Source: Synechococcaceae bacterium WB8_1B_136 (GTDB lineage: Bacteria; Cyanobacteriota; Cyanobacteriia; PCC-6307; Cyanobiaceae). Taken from it: a DNA stretch of 11,774 nucleotides. The stretch is taken from the NCBI GenBank assembly GCA_010029175.1, contig RGNC01000058.1, positions 1-11,774 on the forward strand. The letters run 5' to 3'. The notes under the pieces were generated by a model that searched no databases, was not told the origin of the DNA, and saw nothing but the letters and a program-made list of their open reading frames with translations. The stretch's first letter is position 1. Each line of letters opens with the position of its first letter. Below are positions 1 to 7,481 of the stretch, piece by piece. The position numbers and the translations under genes are program-made.

Positions 1-66
1 GGATTTGCTCTGACCGAGCAGGCTTCAGTCACCCTCCTCATGCCCCGTCGAAACCATTGCAGCCCC
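1..66 (-). ncRNA. ssrA: tmRNA coding piece, 5' end only
   Basis: The piece starts at base 66 with GGGGCTG, the 5' acceptor strand that pairs with the acceptor piece. It continues with the near-invariant AATGGTTTCGACGGGG and runs off the window at base 1. Only the tRNA-like 5' part and the start of the next domain are visible. The resume codon and the tag peptide lie outside the window. Confidence 0.88.
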
Positions 67-102
67 GCGATGGCTCCGGCTGAAGGCCGGAAGCGGAGGA
101 AA

Positions 103-173
103 TGGAGCTGAGCGGAATCGAACCGCTGTCCGAAACACCGGTGTGAGCCACCTAGTCCGGCCGAAACCGGACT
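103..173 (-). ncRNA. ssrA: tmRNA acceptor piece
   Basis: This is the first-transcribed part of the permuted tmRNA. It carries the T-arm (AGCGG/CCGCT stem), the 3' acceptor strand ending in discriminator A at 103, and the TTTCGGAC block conserved next to the T-arm in ordinary tmRNAs. The CCA tail must be added after processing because the next template-encoded bases are TTT. A 7-bp hairpin (AGTCCGG/CCGGACT, 173-154) stands at its 5' side. I cannot tell whether the mature piece keeps it, so the upstream limit is uncertain by perhaps 10-20 nt. Confidence 0.85.
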
Positions 174-178
174 CGTTC

Positions 179-206
179 ATTGTGGCAGCAGAGCACCGCA
201 TGGGAA
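179..206 (-). promoter_or_regulatory. Possible tmRNA promoter
   Basis: On the minus strand TTCCCA (206-201) and CACAAT (184-179) are separated by 16 nt. They could act as -35 and -10 boxes, placing a start near base 172, just ahead of the tmRNA acceptor piece. Both boxes are weak matches and the call rests mainly on position. The site overlaps the leader of the divergent methyltransferase gene. Confidence 0.25.
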
Positions 207-215
207 GGGGTGGGC

Positions 216-1397
216 ATGACCGAACCGGGATGGGCGGCTGCCCACGACAGTGAGGCGTTTGCCTGCATTGCCGTGGTGCCACCGGGCCTGGAGGAGCCCG
301 CCGCCCAGGAACTCTCCAGCCTCGGGGCCAGCGCGGTGCAGCCCCTGCGGCGGGCCGTGCGCTGCCGCACCGATGCGGCAACCTTCTACCGGCTGCACCT
401 ACGGGCCCGCCTGCCCTTTCGGCTGCTGCGGGAACTGGCGCGCTTCCCCTGCCGCGGCCGCGACGACCTCTACTGGGGGGTGCGAGAGGCGGCCGATTGG
501 AGCCACTGGCTGCCGAGTGAGGCCAGCTTCCGGGTGGATGCCAGCGGCAGCCTGCCGGGGCTGAACCACAGCCACTACAGCGCCCTGCAGGTGAAGAACG
601 CCCTGGTGGACTGGCAGCGAGAGGTCTGGGGTCGCCGCTCCTCGGTGAACCTCGAGGATCCCGACCTGGCGCTGCATCTGCACCTCAGCCCGGGCCGACC
701 CGGACAGTTGCCACAGGCCAGCCTGAGCGTGGACGGCAGCGGCGAGAGCCTGCACCGCCGCGGCTACCGCGCCCGCCTGGGACTGGCCCCCCTGAAGGAA
801 AACCTGGCGGCCGGACTGATCGCCCTCACGGGCTGGGATGGCAGCGTGCCCCTGCTGGACCCCCTCTGCGGTTCAGGCACCCTGCTGATCGAGGCCGCCT
901 GTCAGGCCCTGGGCCGCGCCCCCGGGCTGGGCCGCGGCTTCGCCCTGCAGCGCTGGCCCGATTTCGATGCCGATCTGTGGCGGCAGGAAGCGGAGGCCGC
1001 CGCCGCCCTGGCCCAGGACCGCCCCCTGGCTCCAATCCTGGGCAATGAAGCGGATCCCGCCGTGCTGGAGCAGGCCCGCGCCAATGCCGAAGCCGCGGGC
1101 GTGGCGCCCTGGATCAACTGGCGTGGGGGCGACTGCCGCGCCCTTGAGCCGCCGGCCGGCCCCGGCCTCGTGGTGTGCAACCCGCCCTATGGCGAGCGCA
1201 TCGGAGCAGGGGACAGCCTGAAGCAGCTGTACGCCGACCTGGGCCAGATGCTCAAGCAGCGCTGCGGCGGCTGGACCCTGTGGCTGCTGAGCGGCAACCC
1301 GGAGCTCACCGGTGCCCTGCGCATGAAGGCCAGCCGCAAGGTGCCGGTGAGCAACGGCGGCATCGACTGCCGCTGGCTGCAGTACGAGATCCGCTAA
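216..1397 (+). CDS. THUMP-domain class I SAM-dependent rRNA methyltransferase (RlmL-like)
   Basis: This is probably a cytoplasmic 23S rRNA guanine-N2 methyltransferase related to the N-terminal half of E. coli RlmKL. Counting from ATG 216 the protein is 393 aa. An N-terminal THUMP-type RNA-binding region spans about residues 15-165, followed by the family motif SLHRRGYR (178-185). The Rossmann methyltransferase has SAM-binding LDPLCGSGT (214-222) and catalytic NPPYGER (322-328). The length fits the single-module cyanobacterial proteins, which lack the RlmK half. I chose ATG 216 because GGAAGGGG lies just upstream. A TTG at 180 in the same frame would add 12 unconserved-looking residues next to the tmRNA gene. 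Its stop TAA overlaps the stop of the convergent holin-family gene. The fold is certain; the exact target base is inferred from the family. Confidence 0.9.
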   Translation: MTEPGWAAAHDSEAFACIAVVPPGLEEPAAQELSSLGASAVQPLRRAVRCRTDAATFYRLHLRARLPFRLLRELARFPCRGRDDLYWGVREAADWSHWLPSEASFRVDASGSLPGLNHSHYSALQVKNALVDWQREVWGRRSSVNLEDPDLALHLHLSPGRPGQLPQASLSVDGSGESLHRRGYRARLGLAPLKENLAAGLIALTGWDGSVPLLDPLCGSGTLLIEAACQALGRAPGLGRGFALQRWPDFDADLWRQEAEAAAALAQDRPLAPILGNEADPAVLEQARANAEAAGVAPWINWRGGDCRALEPPAGPGLVVCNPPYGERIGAGDSLKQLYADLGQMLKQRCGGWTLWLLSGNPELTGALRMKASRKVPVSNGGIDCRWLQYEIR

Positions 1398-1810
1398 CGC
1401 CCCACCAGGGCCCGGGTTGTCTTGGTGAGGCCCGCCATGGTTTCCGGCAGATAGGGGCCCTTGGTCATCAAGCCGCCCACCCGCAGCAGCAGCCCGGTGA
1501 GCAGCAGGTTGATGCCCGCCTGCACCAGCACCGCCTGAATCCAACCCCAGCCCAGGGCCAGGTGGAACCAGAGCACCAGCGCCAGCTCCGCGGTGATCAG
1601 GGCCAGCAGCAGGGTGGCCAGGCCACCCACGAGCAGCACGGCGCCACCGATCAGGCGCCGCTTCTCGCGGTCGGCCTCCTGCAGGGCGATCCGCACATGC
1701 AGATCCATCACGGAGCTCACCAGCCCCGTGACGCGCGAGGCGGCCTGAAGGGGGAGACTGCGGGCACGGCGCTCCGCCGTGCCATTGCCATTGCCGGTGC
1801 TGCTGCTCAT
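1394..1810 (-). CDS. Phage-holin-family (YqjE-like) membrane protein
   Basis: This is a 138-aa inner-membrane protein of the holin superfamily III / YqjE type. After a polar, Ser/Gly/Asn-rich N-terminus and an amphipathic stretch with LQEADREKRR (43-52), two hydrophobic segments cover about residues 54-84 and 88-112. A short basic tail follows. Its ATG overlaps the stop of the DUF883 gene by ATGA, so the two are very likely co-transcribed and translationally coupled. The same pairing (YqjD with YqjE) is known in enterobacteria, where YqjD is a membrane protein that binds ribosomes. Despite the family name there is no phage context here: no endolysin, no structural genes. The cellular role is unknown; an envelope or stress function is only a guess. 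Confidence 0.85.
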   Translation of the reverse strand: MSSSTGNGNGTAERRARSLPLQAASRVTGLVSSVMDLHVRIALQEADREKRRLIGGAVLLVGGLATLLLALITAELALVLWFHLALGWGWIQAVLVQAGINLLLTGLLLRVGGLMTKGPYLPETMAGLTKTTRALVGR

Positions 1811-2313
1811 GCCGAACGGCGGCCGGAGGCCAGCAGCAGACCCGTGAGCAGCCCCACCCCCGCAGCCAGGCCAAGGGCCATCAGCGGGCGCTCCCGCACG
1901 GGCTTCTCGATCCTGGGCCGCAGGGTGGTGTTCAGCTCATCGAGCAGGTGCTCGAGTTGATCTTCCAGGGGCTTGAGGGAATCGGCGAAGTGATGGGCCT
2001 GATCGGTGGTGACGTGCACCAGATCCATCAACTGGGCCTTCACCCCCTCGCTGGTGCGGCCGGTCTGCTCGGCGATCACCTCCACCACCCTGTCAAAGCT
2101 GCCACGGGTGGCCTCCAGGGTCTGGCGGGCCACCTCGGGCCACTCCTGCTGAATCGTGGGCAGCAGGGCCTGAAAACGCTCCCGGAACAGGGCCGGCGTG
2201 GCGGAGCGTGCACCAGCGCTGGGCACTGGGGTGTCGCCCTGGGGCTCGGGCGGGGTGGAGACGGCGGCGCCGACCTCGGAGCCAACGCCGTTGGCAGGAG
2301 TGTCGAAATCCAT
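1807..2313 (-). CDS. DUF883 (YqjD/ElaB-like) family protein
   Basis: This 168-aa protein has a disordered Pro/Ala/Ser-rich N-terminus (about 1-40) and a long amphipathic helical region (about 41-135) rich in Glu, Gln and Leu. A single C-terminal membrane segment follows (about 143-163, RPLMALGLAAGVGLLTG) with small-residue spacing G148-G152-G158, and the protein ends in GRRSA. The RP-x-glycine-zipper tail is the hallmark of DUF883/ElaB-YqjD proteins, which anchor by the C-terminus in the inner membrane. The E. coli members bind stationary-phase ribosomes. The gene is first in a two-gene operon with the holin-family gene (4-nt overlap). ATG 2313 has no good Shine-Dalgarno; an AAGGAG lies too far upstream (~22 nt) to serve it. 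The function in cyanobacteria is not known to me. Confidence 0.82.
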   Translation of the reverse strand: MDFDTPANGVGSEVGAAVSTPPEPQGDTPVPSAGARSATPALFRERFQALLPTIQQEWPEVARQTLEATRGSFDRVVEVIAEQTGRTSEGVKAQLMDLVHVTTDQAHHFADSLKPLEDQLEHLLDELNTTLRPRIEKPVRERPLMALGLAAGVGLLTGLLLASGRRSA

Positions 2314-2361
2314 AGTGCGACGGCAATCGCGCAGGGCTCCTTCAACCGTAGGGACGCCGGC

Positions 2362-2389
2362 TTGAAATCGTCAGTGCTTCAGCTACCTT
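2362..2389 (+). promoter_or_regulatory. Possible smc promoter
   Basis: TTGAAA (2362-2367) and TACCTT (2384-2389) are separated by 16 nt in the divergent region between the DUF883 gene and smc. This fits a sigma-70-type promoter, giving a leader of roughly 15-20 nt before the TTG start at 2414. It is a sequence match only. Confidence 0.35.
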
Positions 2390-2413
2390 TTAGACGCTCG
2401 GCGCTCGGGCCTG

Positions 2414-5400
2414 TTGGTTCACATCAATCAGGTCGCACTGACGCACTTCAAGTCGTTCGGCGGGTCGATGACGATCCCGCTGGAGCCCGGCTTCACAGTG
2501 GTGACCGGCCCGAACGGCTCCGGCAAGAGCAACATCCTCGATGGGGTGCTGTTCTGCCTGGGGCTGGCCAACAGCCGCGGCATGCGGGCCGAGCGCCTGC
2601 CCGATCTGGTGAACAGCGCCATGCTGCGCGACGGCAAGGCCGCCGAGACGGTGGTCACCGTGCGCTTCGACCTCAGCGATTGGCAGCCCGACGAGGCCGA
2701 AGCTGGCCTGGAGCCCCCTGAGGAAGGCCCCTGGATACGCCCCGGCCAGACGGAATGGAGCGTGACCCGCCGGCTGCGTGTGGCCCCCGGCGGCACCTAC
2801 AGCAGCACCTACAGCGCCGATGGCGTGCCCTGCAACCTCCAGCAACTGCAGACCCAGTTGCGGCGGCTGCGGGTGGATCCCGATGGCAGCAACGTGGTGA
2901 TGCAGGGCGACGTGACCCGCATCGTCTCGATGAGCGCCCGCGAGCGACGCGGCCTGATCGATGAGCTGGCGGGGGTGGCGCTGTTCGACTCCCGCATCGA
3001 GCAAACACGGGGGAAGCTCGAGGAGGTGCAGGAGCGGGAGGAGCGCTGCGGCATCGTGCAGCAGGAACTGCTGGCAGCGCGCCAGAAGCTGGAGCGCGAT
3101 TGCGCCAAGGCCCGCGCCTACCAGGAGCTGCGGGAACGCCATCAGCGGGGCCGGCTGCAGGAGCAGGTGCTGGTGTTCGAGCAGGCCCAGGCCGATCTGC
3201 TCGGGCTGCGGAACCGCCAGCAGGCCCTGGGGCGGCAACAGGAGACCGATCGGGTGGCCATCGCCGAGGGGCGGGCCGCCATCGACCTCGCAGCCCAGGC
3301 CCTGGAGGCGCTGCAGGCGGAGGTGAAGGCCCTCGGCGAAGACAGCCTGCTGGCGGTGCAATCCGAACTCGCGGGGCTGGAGGCCAGCGGCCGGGAACTG
3401 GCCCGCCAGGCGGAGAAACACCAGCAGAGCGCCGAAGAGCTGCAGCGCCAACGCCATGAGCTGGCCCGCCAGCAGGGGGAACTGCGTCAGCAGCAGACCG
3501 CCCTGGCCGCCGCAGACGACGCCGCCAGCCTGGAGCAGGCCGAGGCCGACTGCCGCTCCGCCGAAGCCGCTGTCGAGCTGTCGCGGCGGCGGCTGGGGGA
3601 GGTGGCCGGGCGCAGCGGCAGCTGGCTGGAAGAGCAGCAGCAGCGCAGCCGCCGCCGCCAGGAGCTGCAGGCCCAGCTCTCCCCCCTGCAGGCGGAGGAA
3701 CAACAGCTGCGGGAGCGGCTGCGGCAGGAGGAGGAGCGGCTGGCGGAACTGCGCCAGGAACTGGCCCGGGAGGGGGAGAGCAGCCAGGGCATGGCCGCCT
3801 CGCTCACGGCCCTCGACGGCGAATGGCACCAGCTGCAGACCGCCCTGGAGCAGGGGCGCCAGCGGGTGCAGGAGCTGGTGGAGGCCCTGGCCCTGCAGCA
3901 GCGCACCCGCAACCGTCTGGAGCAGGAGCAGGCCACGCTGGAGCGGGAGATCGCCCGGCTGGAATCCCGGCGGGAAACCCTGCAGGAAAGCCGCGGCACC
4001 GGAGCCCTGCGGCTGCTGCTGGAGGCGGGGCTCGAGGGGATTCACGGACCGGTGGCGCAGCTGGGGGAGGTGGAGGAGGCCCATCGCCTGGCCCTGGAGG
4101 TGGCCGCCGGGGCCCGCCTGGGCCAGGTGGTGGTCGACGACGATCGCATCGCCGCCCGCGCCATCGAGCTGCTCAAGCAACGGCGGGCGGGCCGGCTCAC
4201 GTTCCTGCCCCTGAACAAGATCCGTGGAGGGCCTGGTGGGCCGGGCGGTGGAGCTGGTGCGCTACGAGGCCATCTACGGCGAGGTGTTCCGCTACGTCTT
4301 CGGCGACACCCTGGTGTTCCGGGATCTGGCCAGTGCCCGCCGCGAGCTGGGCCGCGCCCGCGCGGTGACCCTCGATGGCGAGCTGCTGGAGAAGAGCGGC
4401 GCCATGACCGGCGGCAGCTTCCAGCAACGGGGCAACCAGCTCAGCTTCGGCACCGCCAGCGACAGCGACGAGGCCGAACCCCTGCGGCGCCGGCTGCTGG
4501 AGCTGGGGGAAAGCCTGGTGGCCAGCCGCCGCCAGGAGGGACTGCTGGGGCGCCAGCTCGACGACCTGCGCCCCGAGCTCAGCCGCCAGGAGCAGCGGCG
4601 CGCGGCCCTGGAGGCCGAGCGCCAGGCGGCCCAGCGCTCCCACGGGCCGCTGCAGCAGCGCTTCGAGCAGCTCAACCAGCGTCTGGCGCTCAGCGAAACC
4701 GCCCTGCAGCAGGGCCAGACCCGCCTGGCGGAGGTGCTGGCGGCCGTGGCGCCACTGCAGCAGCAGCTCTCGGATCTGGAGGCCGCCGAAGCCAGCGCCC
4801 AGGCCTCGGGCGACAGCAGCCGCTGGCAGGGCCTGCAGCAGGAGCTGGAGGCCGCCGACCGGGGACTCACCGACGCGCGCCGTCAGCGCGATGAGCTGCT
4901 GGCGGCCAGGCGGGAGCGGGGCCTGGCGGCCGAACGGGTGAACAGCCAACTGGAGGCCCTCGCCAGCGACGAGCAGCGCCTGGCCCAGGCGGTGCAGGCC
5001 CTGGTGGCCGAGCGGGCCCGCTGGAAGGAGCAGCAGCAGGCGGAGCAGCAGCAGCGGGCTGCGCTGGAGGCCCGGCAACAGGACCTGCAGGCCCGCTTCG
5101 GCGAGCGCCGCCGCGCCCGCGATGAGGCCGAGCTGCAGCTCTCCAATCAGCGGCAGGTGCTGCAGCAACAGGAGTGGGAGCTGCAACGGCTGGGGGAGGA
5201 GCTCCTGGCCCTGGCGGAACAGGAGCGCAGCGGGGCCCAGCGGCTGGAGCAGCTGGAGAAGGACCTGCCCGATCCCCTGCCGGAGATCCCGGACGAGCTG
5301 CGCGAGGCGGGCCTGGAGGCCCTGCAGGCGGAGCTGCGCAGCCTGCAGCAGCGCATGGAAGCCCTGGAGCCGGTGAACATGCTGGCGCTGGAGGAGCTGG

Positions 5401-5957
5401 AGGAGCTGGAGAACCGCCTGGCCGAGCTGCAGGAGCGCCTGGATGTGCTCTGCAAGGAGCGCGAGGAGCTGCTGCTGCGCATCGAAACCGTGGCCACCCT
5501 GCGCCAGGAGGCCTTCATGGAGGCCTTCAGCGCGGTGGACGGCCACTTCCGGGAGATCTTCGCCGGCCTCTCCGAGGGGGAGGGCTATCTGCAGTTGGAA
5601 AATCCGGCCTCTCCCCTCGATGGCGGCCTGAGCCTGGTGGCTCATCCCAAGGGCAAGGCGGTGCGGCGGCTGGCCTCGATGAGCGGCGGTGAGAAGTCGC
5701 TCACAGCCCTCAGCTTCCTGTTCGCGCTGCAGCGCTTCCGCCCCTCACCGTTCTATGCCCTCGATGAGGTGGACAGTTTTCTCGACGGGGTGAATGTGGA
5801 GCGGCTGGCGGCCTTGATCGCCCGGCAGGCGGAGCAGGCCCAGTTCATGGTGGTGAGCCACCGGCGGCCGATGATCGGAGCGGCCACCCGCACCATCGGC
5901 GTCACCCAGGCCCGCGGCGCCCACACCCAGGTGGTGGGATTACCACCTGCCGCCTGA
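2414..5957 (+). pseudogene. smc: Chromosome segregation ATPase SMC, split by a frameshift in the hinge
   Basis: SMC forms the condensin ring with ScpA/ScpB that compacts and separates chromosomes. The N-terminal half (2414-4225, about 604 aa) begins MVHINQV, has Walker A GPNGSGKS (32-39), the Q-loop segment VVMQGDV (161-167) and a long Glu/Gln/Leu-rich coiled coil, then reaches the hinge at FLPLNKIR. The C-terminal half (4224-5957, about 577 aa) resumes at EGLVGRAVELV, carries the rest of the hinge, the return coiled coil, signature SMSGGEKS (about 5675-5698) and Walker B PFYALDEVD (about 5748-5774). The halves lie in different frames (+1 relative). Read in its own frame the first half continues as Gly/Pro/Arg-rich nonsense to a stop at 4894. 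The joined length (~1180 aa) is slightly short for SMC, so a small out-of-frame deletion in the hinge linker, or a sequence error in GC-rich DNA, is likely. The start is TTG: the family N-terminus leaves no other choice. Confidence 0.9.
4216..4232 (+). other. smc: Frameshift junction in smc hinge
   Basis: The reading frame passes from AAG ATC CGT (NKIR, codons at 4217-4225) to GTG GAG GGC (V-EGL, from 4224). Only one or two bases are out of register, yet the loop that normally joins these hinge segments in SMC proteins seems shortened. GTGGAG occurs at 4224-4229 and again at 4249-4254, so slippage between short GC-rich repeats is a plausible cause. There is no slippery heptamer or stop codon of the kind seen at programmed frameshift sites. 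Confidence 0.75.
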
Positions 5958-5992
5958 GCGGCACAGCCCGGCTTCTCGGCCACAATGCGCCC

Positions 5993-6970
5993 ATGACAAC
6001 CACTCCTCCCGGCAGCGATCCGACCGCCACTGCAGCCGCCACCCCGAGCGATCGCCTCTGGCTGCGCTCGGAGCTGATGGGAACCCAGGTGATCACGCGC
6101 GACACGGGCCGTCGCCTGGGCGTGGTGGGCGAGGTGGTGGTGGACATCGACCGGCGCGAGGTGGTGGCGCTGGGGCTGCGGGACAACCCCCTCACCCGCT
6201 TCCTGCCGGGCCTGCCCCGCTGGATGCCACTGGAGAGCATCCGCCAGGTGGGCGATGTGATTTTGGTGGATTCGGCCGATTCCCTCGCCGAGGGCTTCAA
6301 CCCCGAGCGCTACAGCAAGGTGATCAACTGCCAGGTGATCACCGAGGCCGGCGAGCAGCTGGGCAAGGTGCTCGGGTTCAGCTTCGACATCGAGACCGGC
6401 GAGCTCACCACCCTGGTGCTGGGGGCGCTGGGCATTCCGCTGCTGGGGGAAGGGGTGCTCAGCACCTGGGAGCTCACCGTCGAGGAGATCGTGAGCAGCG
6501 GTCCGGATCGGATCATTGTGTACGAAGGGGCCGAAGAGAAGCTCAAGCAGCTGGGCACCGGCCTGCTGGAGAAGCTCGGTGTGGGCGGCCCCAGCTGGGA
6601 GCAGGAGGAGCGTGAGCGCTACCGCCTGAACATGGTGCCGGTGGAGAACCAGCTGGCGGCCGGCCAGCCGACGGCCCAGGAGCAGCAGCGCCGCATCCAG
6701 CCCGCCACCACCCGGCGCTTCGATGCCGAGGAGGCCTACGACTACGTGGAGGTGGAGGAGCGCCGCGAGCGGGAGCCGCTGCGCCAGCGCCGCTATCTCG
6801 ATGAAGAGGCCTATGAGCCCGCGCCCGAGCGTCGCTACCCGGAGGAGCGCCAGAGGCCCATGCCTCCTGCTCGCCGCTACGTGCGCGACGAGGGGCCCCT
6901 GGATGTGGAACCCCTCGACGACGACCTGCCCGCACCCCGCCGCAGCGCCCCCAGCAACGACCCCTGGTGA
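5993..6970 (+). CDS. PRC-barrel domain protein with disordered charged tail
   Basis: This 325-aa protein has two PRC-barrel-like domains. The first spans about residues 22-97 (LMGTQVITRDTGRRLGVVGE, then MPLESIRQVGDVILV). The second spans about 109-180 (KVINCQVITEAGEQLGKVLG, then DRIIVYEGAEEK). PRC barrels are small beta folds found in the photosynthetic reaction-centre H subunit and in RimM; they usually mediate protein or RNA contacts. After residue 200 the chain turns into a Arg/Glu/Tyr/Pro-rich, probably disordered tail ending SNDPW. There is no signal peptide or membrane segment. The gene lies 35 bp downstream of smc on the same strand and may share its transcript. ATG 5993 is preceded by an out-of-frame ATG at 5985 and no clear ribosome site. 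Its specific job is unknown. Confidence 0.85.
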   Translation: MTTTPPGSDPTATAAATPSDRLWLRSELMGTQVITRDTGRRLGVVGEVVVDIDRREVVALGLRDNPLTRFLPGLPRWMPLESIRQVGDVILVDSADSLAEGFNPERYSKVINCQVITEAGEQLGKVLGFSFDIETGELTTLVLGALGIPLLGEGVLSTWELTVEEIVSSGPDRIIVYEGAEEKLKQLGTGLLEKLGVGGPSWEQEERERYRLNMVPVENQLAAGQPTAQEQQRRIQPATTRRFDAEEAYDYVEVEERREREPLRQRRYLDEEAYEPAPERRYPEERQRPMPPARRYVRDEGPLDVEPLDDDLPAPRRSAPSNDPW

Positions 6971-6976
6971 TCGGCG

Positions 6977-6996
6977 AGCCCCCAGGCCTGGGGGCT
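6977..6996. terminator. Bidirectional terminator-like palindrome
   Basis: AGCCCCCAGG CCTGGGGGCT is a perfect 20-bp palindrome. It can form an 8-bp hairpin with a GGCC loop on either strand. It sits between the convergent PRC-barrel and msrB genes, 6 bp after the first stop, and overlaps the msrB stop codon (6995-6997) by two bases. No T-run follows on either side, as is common in cyanobacteria. Confidence 0.6.
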
Positions 6997-7450
6997 ACTG
7001 GGACTCGAACTGCAGCGAGGCGGAGTTCACGCAGTAGCGCAGGCCGGTGGGCTGAGGGCCATCGGGGAACACGTGGCCGAGGTGGGCATCACAGCTGGCG
7101 CACTTGATCTCGGTGCGCACCATGCCGTGGCTGGTGTCGGAGTGGGTGGTGATGGCTCCAGGCCTGGCCCCATCCCAGAAGCTGGGCCAGCCGGTGCCCG
7201 ATTCGAACTTGGTGGCGGAGCTGAACAGCTCGCTGCCGCAGCACACGCAGCGGTAGGTGCCCTGCGCCTTGTTGTCCCAGTAGATGCCGGTGAAGGCACG
7301 CTCGGTTCCCCCCTGGCGTGCCACCTGGAACTGTTCGGGGCTGAGCTGCTGGCGCCACTCCTCGTCGGAGCGCCGCAGCTTGCCGCTGCCGCCCGGAGCG
7401 TCGCTGCCGAAGGTCTCGCTGCCAATGCTCTCGCTGCCCAACTCCGCCAT
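6995..7450 (-). CDS. msrB: Peptide-methionine (R)-S-oxide reductase MsrB
   Basis: MsrB reduces methionine-R-sulfoxide in oxidised proteins, using thioredoxin. The 151-aa protein has an N-terminal Gly/Ser-rich stretch (1-24), then the family fold. Two CxxC pairs bind zinc (C68/C71 in RCVCCGSELF and C117/C120 in KCASCDAHLGH). H123, H126, the F-x-SGTGWPSFW block (82-92) and catalytic C140 in RYCVNSASL are all present. There is no targeting signal, so it should be cytoplasmic. It starts 31 bp after the stop of the LpxB-like gene on the same strand, so the two probably share a transcript. In a phototroph this activity repairs damage from photosynthetic oxidants. Domain and active site are complete, so the call is firm. 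Confidence 0.95.
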   Translation of the reverse strand: MAELGSESIGSETFGSDAPGGSGKLRRSDEEWRQQLSPEQFQVARQGGTERAFTGIYWDNKAQGTYRCVCCGSELFSSATKFESGTGWPSFWDGARPGAITTHSDTSHGMVRTEIKCASCDAHLGHVFPDGPQPTGLRYCVNSASLQFESQ

Positions 7451-7481
7451 CGACCTGCAGATCGCTCACTACGGGGCCACG

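Larger units (their letters stand above)
1..173 (-). ncRNA. ssrA: Permuted two-piece tmRNA precursor, partial
   Basis: tmRNA rescues stalled ribosomes by acting first as tRNA-Ala and then as a short mRNA for a degradation tag. On the minus strand the usual 3' end comes first: TTTCGGAC, a T-arm (AGCGG, loop TTCGATT, CCGCT) and the acceptor strand CAGCTCC plus discriminator A. A 36-nt spacer (102-67) with a CCGGC/GCCGG hairpin follows. Then comes the usual 5' end, GGGGCTGCAATGGTTTCGAC. GGGGCTG pairs with CAGCTCC over 7 bp and contains the G3-U70 wobble that marks alanine charging. This swapped order is the permuted form known from marine Synechococcus, Prochlorococcus and Cyanobium, where processing removes the spacer and leaves two RNAs. 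CCA is not encoded. The tag reading frame lies beyond base 1 and cannot be read. The outer 5' end is approximate; I placed it at a GC-rich hairpin. Confidence 0.93.

Noticed and set aside
25..398. Protein-coding frames on the minus strand over the tmRNA and methyltransferase start
   Set aside because: They cross the tmRNA gene, have no recognisable motif, and read as Arg/Pro/Ala-rich shadow frames.
1394..1810. Prophage remnant, from the holin-family hit
   Set aside because: The family name covers many chromosomal membrane proteins. The neighbours are core genes, and there is no lysin, integrase or structural gene.
4216..4232. Programmed ribosomal frameshifting in smc
   Set aside because: There is no slippery heptamer, no stop codon at the shift and no obvious stimulatory element. 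Mutation or sequence error explains it better.
4227..4894. Frame continuing from the smc N-terminal half to the stop at 4894
   Set aside because: It is Gly/Pro/Ala/Arg-rich low-complexity sequence, while the overlapping frame gives a well-formed SMC hinge and coiled coil. The extension is not a real domain.
2390..5645. Long minus-strand open frames (596 and 482 codons) opposite smc
   Set aside because: They are Leu/Gln-rich mirror translations of the coiled-coil CAG, CTG and GAG codons. Long stop-free antisense frames are expected at this G+C, and they show no domain motif.
6048..6055. GCGATCGC octamer (HIP1)
   Set aside because: I noticed only one copy, inside the PRC-barrel gene. HIP1 is of interest only when greatly over-represented.
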